Positions 7,965 to 17,245 of a DNA stretch of 42,630 bases are shown here, one piece after another. The notes under the pieces are model-generated. The model did not search any database. It was given only the letters and a program-made list of their open reading frames with translations, and had not been told where the DNA came from. Origin of the DNA: an uncultured bacterium. Its GTDB lineage: Bacteria; CSSED10-310; CALFER01. A program made the position numbers and the translations under genes. How positions within the stretch are numbered: the stretch's first letter is position 1; every line of letters begins with the position of its first letter. The stretch covers positions 1 to 42,630 of the forward strand of contig CALFER010000100.1 in assembly GCA_937951895.1 (NCBI GenBank), written 5' to 3'.

Positions 7965-10124
7965 CGGCTTCGCCCCGGCAAGCCGTTCAGCCAGCATCGA
8001 ACACCGCTCATCCATCCGGTTGTTTTTTACGGCGATCGCCAGAGCCTTCCAGGAACCCAGCAGCACCACCATTCGTTTGCCTCGCGTGACAGCCGTGTAC
8101 AGCAGATTCCGTCTGAGCATGATAAAGTGCTGCGTGTGAAGCAGAATGACGACCGCCGGATACTCGCTCCCCTGGGCTTTATGAATCGAGCAGGCATAGG
8201 CGGGCACGATCTGTTCGAGATCCGGTTCACGCAGGTCGAGATCGCGGTGCCCGAAGCGGATTGTGAGCCCGGGAGGTTCCGCGAGAACGGAGCGGATCTT
8301 TCCGATATCACCGTTGAACACGTCATGTTCATAGTTGTTCCGGACCTGCATGACCTTGTCCCCGGAGCGGTACGTGGCTGACCCGATCCGGACGTCTCTG
8401 CCATGCGGGTTGAGGAGATTCCGGAGCGTTCCGTTGAGGGAATCGACGCCGAGAATGCCGCGGTACATGGGGCAGAGAAACTGAATATCGTCGATCGGAT
8501 CGATCCGGAGTCTGCTGACGAGACGATCGATGATGGCCGGAACCATCGCCAGCGCCCGCTCCGGGTCGTTCTGGACCACGAAAAAAAAATCCGCGGCCGT
8601 ATCCGCACGATCGACCTCCGGCATCTCCCCACGGATGATCCGATGCGCATTCCGCACGATCCGGCTCTTGCCGGACTGCCTGAAAATATGGGACAGACGG
8701 GCGACCGATGCCAGCCCCGATTCGATCAGATCGGCCAGCACGCGCCCGGCTCCGACGCTCGGGAGCTGATCCGCATCGCCGACCAGAATCAGACGGCATC
8801 CGGTCGGGAGCGCCCGGAGCAATGCGGCGGCGAGCGTGAGATCGACCATGGAGGTTTCATCGACGATCAGGACATCCAACGGCAGTTTTCTGCCGGCATG
8901 ATAATTGAAACGGCCCGTCTTCGGGTCGAATTCGAGCAGCCGATGGAGTGTCGACGCATGGCTTCCCGTCGTCTCGTTCAAACGCTGCGCCGCACGACCC
9001 GTCGGTGCAGCCAGTCTGATCCGAAAAGACCTGAAGACGCTCAGGATGAGCCTGACGAGCGTTGTTTTTCCGGTTCCGGGACCACCCGTCAGCACCGCAA
9101 CCGGAGATTCCGCCACGATCCGGACCGCCGCACGCTGTGAATCGTCGAGAACAATCCCGAACGCCGTCTCAAATCGCTGCATCTCGATGTCGAGTTCCGC
9201 GGCGACCGCCGGAATTCCCGCCCGCGCCAACCGTCTGAGATTGTCCGCGAGTTCCTGTTCGAGATGATCCATCGTTCGGGTAAAAATCAGGCGGATCCCC
9301 GAGAGATTTGTGCGAACAGCGAGTTCTCCCGAGAGAATAGCGGATTCGATCATGTCGGCAATCCGTTCAGCCGGAACGCCAAGCCGCTGCGCGGACTGCG
9401 ACACCAGCATGTCGAAGGGCAGACACGTGTGCCCGCCTTCCTCGGCCAGCGACAACTCGTACTGAACCCCGGCACGCAACCGGAGCGGCGAATCACGCGC
9501 GATTCCGACACGCTCGGAAATCGCATCCGACCGCAAAAACCCGATCCCCCGAATGTCCTTGCTCAACCGGTACGGATCCTCCTCGATGATGCCGCGCGAA
9601 GAGTCTCCGTAGGTTTCGATGATTTTCTGAGCCGTACCCGCACTGAGTCCCAACCCGTGCAGGTACACCAGCAACCCGGCACGCCGTCTCCGGATCGACC
9701 ACTGTTCGATCAACGACTGCACGGTTTTTTTCCCGATCCCGGGCACCTCCCCGAGACGATCGGGATGCGTATCGAGCACATCCAGGACATCTGAACCGAA
9801 ATGGGTGACGATCCGCTTGGCGAGCGCCGGTCCGATGCCTTTGAAATGACCGACGAAAAAACGAATCAATCCCTCCGTCGATTCCGGTCTGAGTTCAATA
9901 CACGATTCGACACGGAACTGCCTGCCGTACCGACGATCCTGAATCCATTTGCCCGTGAGGTGGTACCGGGCACCCTGCGCGAGTGTGTTCAGAGCGCCGA
10001 CAAGATGGATTTTGACGCGATCCGATTCCCGGATGGCCGCCAGCACGGAAAACCCGCCAGTCCCTGTGTATACGGTATGATCGATGACGACCGTGATCGA
10101 AACGGATTCGGCCTGTTCGGGCAT
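7941..10124 (-). CDS. recD2: RecD2/YrrC-family SF1B DNA helicase
   Basis: The 727-residue product has the RecD2 layout. An N-terminal OB-like domain is followed by tandem helix-hairpin-helix regions (FKGIGPALAKRI, EVPGIGKKTV). Then comes the SF1 core with Walker A GGPGTGKTT (Lys353), Walker B VLIVDETSMVDL, the GDADQLPSVGAG motif III and the C-terminal UvrD_C_2 motif YACSIHKAQGSEYP. RecD2 is a 5'-3' helicase that works without RecBC in replication-fork processing and repair. The start codon overlaps the stop of the upstream kinase gene by one base (TGATG), which implies translational coupling. No recB or recC lies nearby, supporting the stand-alone RecD2 type over RecD. Confidence 0.94.
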   Translation of the reverse strand: MPEQAESVSITVVIDHTVYTGTGGFSVLAAIRESDRVKIHLVGALNTLAQGARYHLTGKWIQDRRYGRQFRVESCIELRPESTEGLIRFFVGHFKGIGPALAKRIVTHFGSDVLDVLDTHPDRLGEVPGIGKKTVQSLIEQWSIRRRRAGLLVYLHGLGLSAGTAQKIIETYGDSSRGIIEEDPYRLSKDIRGIGFLRSDAISERVGIARDSPLRLRAGVQYELSLAEEGGHTCLPFDMLVSQSAQRLGVPAERIADMIESAILSGELAVRTNLSGIRLIFTRTMDHLEQELADNLRRLARAGIPAVAAELDIEMQRFETAFGIVLDDSQRAAVRIVAESPVAVLTGGPGTGKTTLVRLILSVFRSFRIRLAAPTGRAAQRLNETTGSHASTLHRLLEFDPKTGRFNYHAGRKLPLDVLIVDETSMVDLTLAAALLRALPTGCRLILVGDADQLPSVGAGRVLADLIESGLASVARLSHIFRQSGKSRIVRNAHRIIRGEMPEVDRADTAADFFFVVQNDPERALAMVPAIIDRLVSRLRIDPIDDIQFLCPMYRGILGVDSLNGTLRNLLNPHGRDVRIGSATYRSGDKVMQVRNNYEHDVFNGDIGKIRSVLAEPPGLTIRFGHRDLDLREPDLEQIVPAYACSIHKAQGSEYPAVVILLHTQHFIMLRRNLLYTAVTRGKRMVVLLGSWKALAIAVKNNRMDERCSMLAERLAGAKPLPGVGSG

Positions 10125-11356
10125 CAGAGCGTGATGCGCTTCAAAGATGCAAGGACCTCATCCATGTCCTGATATCTGGATTCTGGATCTTTGTGCATGG
10201 CGGTCATGATCACGCGTTCGAGATCCAGCGGGAAGTTCGGATTCAATGATGAAGGGGTTCTGGCGTTTCCTTCGATATGCATCTGAATCTTCTCCATGAG
10301 AGTCTCGCCTTCATAGGGCAACACGCCGGTGAAGGCTTCATACATGACCACCCCGAGTGAATAGATATCGACACGGGCATCCGGCTTGGTGTAATCGGGC
10401 CGGGAATACTCGGGGGCCATATAGTCCGGCGTCCCGAGCGACAGTTCCTCGGTGGTACGCAACATGGCGCCGGCCGCCGATGCGATGCCGAAGTCCGCGA
10501 CCTTGACGGTGCCGTCCTCGGTAATCAGAAAGTTCTGCGGCTTGATGTCCCGATGGATGATGCCGATCGAATGTGCGACACGCAACGCGGATGCCACCTG
10601 GATGAAAATATCCCGCAACTGCTCGAAACTCACAGGCCAGTGATCGAACATGAACTTATTGAAATCGACTCCCTTGATGAGTTCCATGGTGATGTAGTGA
10701 ATCCCGCCGCTCTTGCCGACATCGTACAAGCGGACCACGTTGGGATGCGAGATCTTTCGTGTGAGCCGGACTTCCTGGAGGAATGAATCCATCAGTTCCT
10801 CGGCGATTTCCGGATTCAGAATCAGGATTTTCAGTGCGACTTCCTCTTCGAGCCGAAGGTCGAACGCCCTGAAGACCGCACCCTGGCCGCCCTTCCCGAG
10901 TTGCTCGCGGATTTCGTATCGATCGTCCAGGACATCGCCGATCTTTAAAGCGCGCGGATCGAGTGCATGCTTGGGGGCAGGCGGACGATGCTGAAGGATT
11001 TCCTCGATTTTCTTCACCACGAGTTTCGGAGCTGCCTGATGTTTCACGAGATACTCGACGGCACCCAACTCAAGCGCCTTGGTTCGCATCTGGACATCAT
11101 CCTTCGAGGAAATGACCAGCATGGGAATACCCGATGCCCCGCGCTGCGGTCCCCGGATCCTCTCCATCAACTCCGCGCCTTTGCCACTGGAGATGATCGG
11201 GTTGACCAGCACGAGATCCGGAGTGAGATTTTTCAAGACGGAGTCCGATTCCTGAAGATTCGAGGCCAGATGCACCTCGAATCCGCGCGCCATCAGAAGA
11301 TTCTGATAAATCTTCTGAAACATCTTGTTTTCTTCAACAATCAGAATTTTCCGCAT
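10124..11356 (-). CDS. Pseudo-receiver / Hanks-type Ser/Thr protein kinase fusion
   Basis: The 410-residue protein joins a CheY-like receiver (about 1-122) to a Ser/Thr kinase (about 146-405). The receiver keeps the beta1 acidic pair as Glu8-Glu9 and the late Lys (YLVKH), but the position of the phospho-accepting Asp is Asn52 (DLVLVNP), so ordinary phosphorylation is unlikely. The kinase looks active: glycine loop LGKGGQGAVF, VALKI lysine, HRD with Asp270 (HRDIKPQN), DFG and APE motifs are all present. It has no membrane segment, so it is cytoplasmic. A GGGGGAG ribosome site sits 11 nt upstream. It is co-transcribed with recD2, so a link to DNA damage or replication signalling is an inference. 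Confidence 0.93.
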   Translation of the reverse strand: MRKILIVEENKMFQKIYQNLLMARGFEVHLASNLQESDSVLKNLTPDLVLVNPIISSGKGAELMERIRGPQRGASGIPMLVISSKDDVQMRTKALELGAVEYLVKHQAAPKLVVKKIEEILQHRPPAPKHALDPRALKIGDVLDDRYEIREQLGKGGQGAVFRAFDLRLEEEVALKILILNPEIAEELMDSFLQEVRLTRKISHPNVVRLYDVGKSGGIHYITMELIKGVDFNKFMFDHWPVSFEQLRDIFIQVASALRVAHSIGIIHRDIKPQNFLITEDGTVKVADFGIASAAGAMLRTTEELSLGTPDYMAPEYSRPDYTKPDARVDIYSLGVVMYEAFTGVLPYEGETLMEKIQMHIEGNARTPSSLNPNFPLDLERVIMTAMHKDPESRYQDMDEVLASLKRITL

Positions 11357-11410
11357 GAATCCGTCGCTCCCCCGGGGTGTCCAATTTGCGTTTCAGAGAA
11401 ACGTCGGAGC

Positions 11411-11439
11411 AGTTTAGCGTGATTCAGAACGGATGTCAA
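11411..11439 (-). promoter_or_regulatory. Sigma70-type promoter for the kinase-recD2 operon
   Basis: On the minus strand TTGACA (11434-11439), a 17-nt spacer and TAAACT (11411-11416) lie about 55 nt upstream of the kinase start. A weak GTTC/GAAC hairpin with a T run, directly after the asnS stop, overlaps the -35 side and may end the asnS transcript. Confidence 0.7.
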
Positions 11440-11464
11440 AAAGACGTTCGGCAGGAACCGATGA

Positions 11465-12865
11465 TCAGAATTCGACACACCCCGGTGTTCGCGGGAACGG
11501 AATGACATCGCGGATATTGGTCATGCCGGTCAGATACAGGACAAGCCGGGCGAATCCGAGACCGAAACCGGCGTGGGGTGCCGTGCCGAATCGGCGGGTG
11601 TCGAGATACCACCAGTAGGCCTCCTCGCTCAGCCCCTTCCCCCGGATGGTCTCCAGCAGCACATCGAACCGCTCCTCACGCTGGCTCCCTCCGATGATCT
11701 CTCCAATCCTCGGCACAAGCAGATCCATCGCGGCGACCGTCTTCCCGTCATCATTACGCCGCATGTAGAACGCCTTGATTTCGGCTGGAAAATTCAGGAC
11801 AAACACGGGTTTTCGCACGAGTTCCTCCGTTAAAAACCGTTCGTGTTCGGTCTGAAGATCCATGCCCCAGTGCACGGGATACTCGAATCGCTTCCCGGAA
11901 GCGTCGAGCCGCTTGATCGCTTCGGTGTAATCCATGCGCTCAAAGGACTCATCGATCACCTGATCGAGTCTCGTTTGGAGCGTCGGATCGATCCATTTGC
12001 ATAGAAAATCGAGATCATCGGCGCACCGTTTTCGAACATGCGCCGTGACAAACTTGATGAATTCCTCCGCCAGATCCACGTTATCGTTCAGATCATAGAA
12101 CGCCATCTCCGGTTCGATCATCCAGAACTCGGCCAGATGTCGAGGAGTGTTCGAGTTTTCCGCCCGGAAGGTCGGGCCGAATGTATAGATATCGCCGAGA
12201 GCCATGGCGAAGAGTTCACCTTCGAGTTGCCCGCTGACGGTCAGACCGGCTTTTTTCCTGAAAAAATCCTGCGAATAATCGATCGTACGCCCTCCGTCTC
12301 CGGTTTCGATGAACGGAATCCGTTCGAGCGGCATCGTGGTGACCGCGAACATCTCACCGGCTCCCTCGGCATCCGATGCCGTGATGATCGGCGTATGCAC
12401 ATAGTAGAAACCTTTGCTCTGGAAGAACGTATGAATCGCATCCGCCGCCGCGTTCCGGATCCGGAACACCGCTCCGAACGTGTTGGTTCGCGGTCTGAGA
12501 TGCGCGATCGATCTCAGGAACTCGAAGCTGTGTTTCTTCTTTTGCAGAGGATACTCGTCCGAGCTGCTTCCGAGCACTTCAATGCGACCCGCCTTGATCT
12601 CATATCGCTGCTCCCTCCCCTGCGAGGGGCAGAGTGCGCCGTCGACAGCGAGGCAGGCTCCGAGTTGCAGCGCATTGGCTGTTTCGAAATCACCGGATGC
12701 CTCGTCGATGACGATCTGGATATTGTGAATGGTCGATCCGTCATTGATTTCAATGAACGTCACACCCTTGCTCTGACGCTTCTGCCGGATCCACCCGCAG
12801 GCTCTCACCAGATCGATCGGACCTGCCGATTCGAGCAGTTTTCGAATTTTCTCCCCCCGCTTCAT
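11465..12865 (-). CDS. asnS: Asparaginyl-tRNA synthetase
   Basis: The 466-residue class IIb synthetase charges tRNA-Asn with asparagine. The N-terminal OB-fold anticodon domain (about 1-110) contains GWIRQKRQSKGVTFIEINDGS. The catalytic domain shows motif 2 in FRAENSNTPRHLAEFWMIEPE and motif 3 in GFGLGFARLVLYLTGM, ending with the family tail NIRDVIPFPRTPG. The ENSNTPRHLAEFW stretch separates AsnRS from AspRS. Motif 3 has Ala where Glu often precedes the invariant Arg; the Arg itself is kept. A GAGGAGGA ribosome site and a near-consensus promoter precede it. A dedicated AsnRS means this organism need not depend solely on transamidation for Asn-tRNA. Confidence 0.96.
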   Translation of the reverse strand: MKRGEKIRKLLESAGPIDLVRACGWIRQKRQSKGVTFIEINDGSTIHNIQIVIDEASGDFETANALQLGACLAVDGALCPSQGREQRYEIKAGRIEVLGSSSDEYPLQKKKHSFEFLRSIAHLRPRTNTFGAVFRIRNAAADAIHTFFQSKGFYYVHTPIITASDAEGAGEMFAVTTMPLERIPFIETGDGGRTIDYSQDFFRKKAGLTVSGQLEGELFAMALGDIYTFGPTFRAENSNTPRHLAEFWMIEPEMAFYDLNDNVDLAEEFIKFVTAHVRKRCADDLDFLCKWIDPTLQTRLDQVIDESFERMDYTEAIKRLDASGKRFEYPVHWGMDLQTEHERFLTEELVRKPVFVLNFPAEIKAFYMRRNDDGKTVAAMDLLVPRIGEIIGGSQREERFDVLLETIRGKGLSEEAYWWYLDTRRFGTAPHAGFGLGFARLVLYLTGMTNIRDVIPFPRTPGCVEF

Positions 12866-12935
12866 GCCGATTCCTCCTCATCCTTCCGCATCGGTGACCC
12901 CGGAACGAGGGATTTCAACGATGCAGATCCATGAA

Positions 12936-12963
12936 CTATTACGAAGCAGGCACTCCATGTCAA
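12936..12963 (-). promoter_or_regulatory. Sigma70-type promoter for asnS
   Basis: On the minus strand TTGACA (12958-12963), a 16-nt spacer and TAATAG (12936-12941) lie about 70 nt upstream of the asnS ATG. Both boxes are near consensus. Confidence 0.75.
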
Positions 12964-13018
12964 GAGTGAGTGAAATTGCGTGGTGAATTCCATCGGATTC
13001 GACTATGATGCCTTTCCG

Positions 13019-14680
13019 ATGAGCACGCCTCTGCGCCGGTTGATCCTTTTTATCTGCCTGACGGTGATCTATACCCTGGGCACACGGTACAACCTGGATG
13101 GCTATGAACTGGAGTATGTTCAATCGGCCCGAAGTCTCTTTCATGGAGACGGTCTCGTGCTGGCACCCGGTTTTTACGACCTTCCGGGAATTCCCGACAC
13201 CTGGGGACCGCTGCGCCAGATTCCGCGGCAGCACTACCTCCAGTCTGTGGTTTCGGTGCCCTTCTATGTGCTCGGCGTCCAACTCTTCGGAGAGCAACCC
13301 ACGATACCGGGACGCGGGGGATACTGGGATCTGCCCTGGGGCCCGGTTCTCATGGTCGCCCTCGTCAATCCGCTCTGCTCTGCCCTCACCGTGCTGCTGG
13401 TCATCGGGATTCTCACGAAACTGACCCGGAATGAAGCCCTGTCCGTGACCACCGGGCTCATCTATGGTCTGGCGACGATGGCGTGGCCCTACGCCGGACT
13501 CGGACTCGAACCCTTCCAGACCTGCATCCTGACCCTGTGTGTTTTCTGTGCGATATTTTACCGCCATGCCCCCACCCTGCTTCATCTCGGCGTCTCACTC
13601 CTCCCGCTCATGCTGCTGCCGAACTGCAAGAAATACAGCATCATCTTCGTCGCTCCGCTGGCGGTCTATTATGCCGCTTCGATCTGGAGCAACAAACGGC
13701 ATCGGATTCCCGGACTGATCATGTTGACCATCGTCGCCGCTGTTGCCCTCACCATGCACGTGGCATCCACCACCCACAAGCTTGAACACAACCCGGGATA
13801 TGTCGATGAGATCATCCAGAAACTGACGGAACCCGCACATTCCGTGTTCGACATCGTGACGGGGCTTCTCGTGTCCCCCGGTGAGGGGATCTTCGTCTTC
13901 AATCCGATTCTGATCTACGCCGTGGCCGGATGGCCCGGCTTCTTCCGGAAACATCGGCTCGAAGCCGGTATGTTCCTCGGATTTCTTCTTGTATGGCTGG
14001 CTGCCGCGAGCCGGATATCGTATCTGCTGATCGACGAAGAGTGGGGACCACGCTATCTCCATGTCCTCATACCGTTCATGGTGATGGCCGGCGCCGAATC
14101 CCTCACGATGCCCCGTAAATCATTCCGGAAATGGCTCTTTGTCGGCATTCTTGCAATCTCAATCCTGCTCCAGGTTTTCGGTACTCTGTTTCTCGGTTTC
14201 CGGATTCTGGATGTGTCGATCGCGATGGGAATCAAGGATCTGAGCGTTCCGCTGTTCACCCCCTCGGCCTCGCAACCCGTCATTGCCGGGACTCTTTTCC
14301 TGTCCATGATTCATCGGTATTTCACCACGGAATCTCTCACCGTGACCCATATCCAGTATCTGAATTATGCAGGTCTCGGAGCGGATCGCATCTATCTGCA
14401 ACAGTATCTCAACGGATTCGATAATCCCGTCGGCGCGCTGTTCACGGGTCGCTGGGTGTTGACGGAAATGGGAGTGGATGTCTGGAGCGAGCAGCAGACA
14501 TTCGTCGTCTGGCTGCTGATCCTGACCGCCATGATCGGATTGATCCTCCTGATCACGCGTCCACTCCGAACGGCCGATCTGCAGGCACCCGCGAAGGATC
14601 CGTCCGATACCGCCATCGACTCCGATTCGTCCTCCTCGTATCATGACCGAAACGATTCAGTTGAACCGGCCGGCTCGTAA
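13019..14680 (+). CDS. Multi-pass membrane protein, GT-C glycosyltransferase-like
   Basis: The roughly 553-residue product has about ten hydrophobic segments, beginning at residue 8, and an early periplasmic loop with acidic residues (DGYELEYVQSARSLFHGDG) as in GT-C fold enzymes that use lipid-linked sugars. The C-terminal tail is hydrophilic and Asp/Ser-rich. I chose ATG 13019 because the first membrane helix follows at once; GTG 12980 in the same frame is possible. A TATGAT box at 13004-13009 would give a nearly leaderless transcript from 13019. It is divergent from asnS. Family membership is inferred from topology and the first loop; donor and acceptor are unknown. Confidence 0.7.
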   Translation: MSTPLRRLILFICLTVIYTLGTRYNLDGYELEYVQSARSLFHGDGLVLAPGFYDLPGIPDTWGPLRQIPRQHYLQSVVSVPFYVLGVQLFGEQPTIPGRGGYWDLPWGPVLMVALVNPLCSALTVLLVIGILTKLTRNEALSVTTGLIYGLATMAWPYAGLGLEPFQTCILTLCVFCAIFYRHAPTLLHLGVSLLPLMLLPNCKKYSIIFVAPLAVYYAASIWSNKRHRIPGLIMLTIVAAVALTMHVASTTHKLEHNPGYVDEIIQKLTEPAHSVFDIVTGLLVSPGEGIFVFNPILIYAVAGWPGFFRKHRLEAGMFLGFLLVWLAAASRISYLLIDEEWGPRYLHVLIPFMVMAGAESLTMPRKSFRKWLFVGILAISILLQVFGTLFLGFRILDVSIAMGIKDLSVPLFTPSASQPVIAGTLFLSMIHRYFTTESLTVTHIQYLNYAGLGADRIYLQQYLNGFDNPVGALFTGRWVLTEMGVDVWSEQQTFVVWLLILTAMIGLILLITRPLRTADLQAPAKDPSDTAIDSDSSSSYHDRNDSVEPAGS

Positions 14681-14765
14681 CCTTTATCCGATTGCGGGCG
14701 TCAAAATGAATGGACCCGACTGAAGGCCGTTGCGCCGGCAGTCCATTCCCCAAAGGAGACTCACC

Positions 14766-15377
14766 ATGAAGGTCAACATCATTTTTCATAGCCTTTACGG
14801 ACATGTTCATACCCTCGCGCAGGAAATAGCATCCGGAGCCCGCGAGGTCGCCGGCGCGGATGTGGGTGTGTATCAGGTCCCCGAAACTCTTCCGGAGGAT
14901 ATCCTGGCGAAGATGGGTGCGATCGAGACCCGAAAAGCGTTCGCGCATGTGCCGGTCGCATCGATGGACACCCTCGTCGAAGCCGACGCACTGATTTTCG
15001 GCACGCCGACCCGTTTCGGCAACATGTCGGCTCAGATGCGAGCGTTTCTGGACGCTACCGGACAACTGTGGTTTACCGGAGCACTCATCGGGAAGGTCGG
15101 CAGCGTCTTCGTGTCGACGGCCACCCAGCATGGAGGTCACGAATCCACCATTCTCAGCTTCCATACCACTCTCCTGCACCACGGGTTGATTCTCGTGGGC
15201 GTACCCTTCTCACAGCAGGGGCTGATGGTGACCCATGAGGTATCGGGCGGATCCCCTTACGGAGCCGGAGTGATCGCGGGGCCGGATGGTTCGCGACAAC
15301 CCTCCGCGAACGAACGTGCGATCGCTCGTTTCCAGGGAAAGCATGTCGCCGAGATCACACGAAAACTGAAATCGTGA
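14766..15377 (+). CDS. wrbA: NAD(P)H:quinone oxidoreductase, WrbA-type flavoprotein
   Basis: The 203-residue protein has the usual WrbA length. The flavodoxin-like FMN phosphate loop is FHSLYGHVHTLA, followed by GTPTRFGNMSAQMRAFLDAT, the FVSTATQHGGHE loop and the C-terminal GVIAGPDGSRQPSANE signature. It should reduce quinones by two electrons, avoiding semiquinones, as a cytoplasmic tetramer. AAAGGAG precedes ATG 14766; an in-frame upstream extension has no ribosome site. It follows the GT-C-like gene by 85 nt and is followed by a small GC-rich hairpin. Confidence 0.95.
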   Translation: MKVNIIFHSLYGHVHTLAQEIASGAREVAGADVGVYQVPETLPEDILAKMGAIETRKAFAHVPVASMDTLVEADALIFGTPTRFGNMSAQMRAFLDATGQLWFTGALIGKVGSVFVSTATQHGGHESTILSFHTTLLHHGLILVGVPFSQQGLMVTHEVSGGSPYGAGVIAGPDGSRQPSANERAIARFQGKHVAEITRKLKS

Positions 15378-15385
15378 TCAGCCGG

Positions 15386-15412
15386 AACCCCGGCTTGAAT
15401 TTTCCCGGGGTT
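15386..15412 (+). terminator. GC-rich hairpin after wrbA, possible weak terminator
   Basis: AACCCCGG (15386-15393) pairs with CCGGGGTT (15405-15412) across an 11-nt loop. No long T run follows, so it may only attenuate transcription or protect the transcript end. It lies just upstream of the next gene. Confidence 0.35.
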
Positions 15413-15429
15413 TCAAGTTCAATAGGAGT

Positions 15430-17226
15430 GTGAAATCATTCCTTGAACACACGCATCTGCGGGTTTTGTGCTGTCTGGCGGTGATCCTGTGCGGAACTGC
15501 GCAGGGAACAGCGACCGTCGAACCGACTCCCGTCGAGATCGGAATACAACTGCATGAGACAGCAGGAGCAGAGTGTCGGGACGGGACCTTCGTCCCGATC
15601 GATGATCCATGCGCAAATGCCTTGAACGCGATTTTGCATGCATTCGACCCCTGCGCTGTTTTTCCGGTTTTTCCGGATCATGAGCGTGCGGAACGGGTCA
15701 TGACCGGCCCTGCCTGCAGGCCGATCCATCTGAACCGCTTCTTCCGACTCGTTCTCTCCGCCACCGCCGACGTTCCCCGATCGATCGAACTCCTCCGGGA
15801 CGTCGATTGTATCGATGCCGTTTATCCGGTCACCCTTGCATCGATGCAGGTATCGATTCGGGACGGAGAGATACACGGGACATCGCGTGATGAAACGCCC
15901 GACTTTTCGGAGTCACAGGATTATCTGTTTTCGGACGCTCCCGGTGCTCCCCGTATCGCCGACGCCTGGGATTATGAAGGAGGTAAAGGCAGATCGGTGC
16001 GACTGACGGATATCGAGTACGGATGGGATCGATTCCACGAAGATCTCGAAAAACTCAGGGATCCCGCCGTGATCATCGGAGGAGATCCGGGCAGCAGCAT
16101 GGAGGAAGATCATGGCACGGCGGTCGCCGGAATGGTGATCGGGACCGATAATGGTTTCGGGATCATCGGATGTGTGCCCGAATCCGACATGCAACTCTGT
16201 TATGTCATGAACGAGGGACGTGTCGCACTGGCTGAAGCCGTAGTGGCCGCGAGCGATTCCATGCGTGCTGGAGATGTCATCCTGATCGAAATGCAGGCGC
16301 TCGGCCCGGATGACGGCAACGGCCATGCGAGCCTGGTTCCTGTCGAATGGCTCCCGGAGATTTTTGCCGCAATCGCCTATGCGACGGATCAGGGGCGAAT
16401 CGTCATCGAACCGGTCGGCAACTCCGGAACGGATCTGGACGACCCGATCTACCAATCCCGGTTTGATCGGGAGTTCTGGGATTCCGGTGCCATTGTGGTC
16501 GGTGCGGGACAACCGTATTCCAGCGAACCCTGTATTTTCAGCGGACACGGCAGCCGCGTCGATCTGCAGGGTTGGGGGTCCGCGATCGTGACGACCGGGT
16601 TCGGGGATGCACCGGGTTCTCCGACCGAGCTTCACCGGCAGTACACGGATCGCTTCGGAGGAACCTCGGGAGCAGCGGCCATGGTCGCTGCGACGGTGGT
16701 CGCCATCCAGGGAATCGCTCAGGCCCGCTTCGGTGAACCTCTCGGGCCTCGCGCCATGCGCGATCTGCTGGTCCGTTCCGGAACCCCTCCCCCGCAAGCC
16801 GGCACGATCGGTGCCCTGATCGATATCCATGCCGCCGTCGGCGCTCTCGGGGAACCCACGCCGACTCCGACGCCGGGGATCTTTGCCGATCTGAGACTGA
16901 ACTCGAACATGTATCAGGCCGGGGATCTTTTTGTTCTGACCCAGGAGACACTCAATTCGGGTGAAGGTCTCGCGGTCAGCGAGTATCTCGTGCTGGATGT
17001 TTTGGGATGCTTTTATTTCTGGCATTGGCCGGGATTCGATACGAATTTTTCCGGCAGGACATTTTTTCTGCCGCCGGGCCGTTATTCGGAGCAGTTCCTG
17101 AACTTTATCTGGCCTGAAGGTGATTTCGGCGAGATCGACGGCATCGGCATCTACTTCTGCTATCTCGGGATCTTTTCCGTCGAGTGCGCCAGCAATCTGG
17201 ATATGTGTCTGTTCGGATATCGCTGA
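15430..17226 (+). CDS. Secreted subtilisin-like serine protease (S8) with C-terminal beta domain
   Basis: The 598-residue product has a signal segment (about 10-25), a propeptide-like region, and an S8 domain with a complete triad: Asp194 (LTDIEYG), His228 (DHGTAVAG) and Ser413 (GGTSGAAA), plus oxyanion Asn331 (VGNSG). A short PTPTPTPG linker (about 475-482) joins a roughly 115-residue C-terminal domain rich in aromatic and beta-prone residues with several Cys. The catalytic domain is unusually acidic and quite divergent from the subtilase at the left edge. The GTG start at 15430 has AGGAG only 1 nt away, so the true start could lie slightly downstream. It leads the operon continuing into two cytochrome genes. 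Confidence 0.88.
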   Translation: MKSFLEHTHLRVLCCLAVILCGTAQGTATVEPTPVEIGIQLHETAGAECRDGTFVPIDDPCANALNAILHAFDPCAVFPVFPDHERAERVMTGPACRPIHLNRFFRLVLSATADVPRSIELLRDVDCIDAVYPVTLASMQVSIRDGEIHGTSRDETPDFSESQDYLFSDAPGAPRIADAWDYEGGKGRSVRLTDIEYGWDRFHEDLEKLRDPAVIIGGDPGSSMEEDHGTAVAGMVIGTDNGFGIIGCVPESDMQLCYVMNEGRVALAEAVVAASDSMRAGDVILIEMQALGPDDGNGHASLVPVEWLPEIFAAIAYATDQGRIVIEPVGNSGTDLDDPIYQSRFDREFWDSGAIVVGAGQPYSSEPCIFSGHGSRVDLQGWGSAIVTTGFGDAPGSPTELHRQYTDRFGGTSGAAAMVAATVVAIQGIAQARFGEPLGPRAMRDLLVRSGTPPPQAGTIGALIDIHAAVGALGEPTPTPTPGIFADLRLNSNMYQAGDLFVLTQETLNSGEGLAVSEYLVLDVLGCFYFWHWPGFDTNFSGRTFFLPPGRYSEQFLNFIWPEGDFGEIDGIGIYFCYLGIFSVECASNLDMCLFGYR

Positions 17227-17245
17227 AGCGATGAAGGAGGTTGAC

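Noticed and set aside
11040..11055. parS-like sequence (TGTTTCACGAGATACT)
   Set aside because: It matches the parS consensus at 13 of 16 positions, but the second half-site is broken and the bases encode the conserved YLVKH part of the receiver domain. Chance is the simpler reading.
12878..13585. Minus-strand frame of 235 codons opposite the GT-C-like gene
   Set aside because: Its residues are low in hydrophobicity and rich in Arg, Gly, His and Gln, as expected for the antisense of a membrane gene, and it has no ribosome site.
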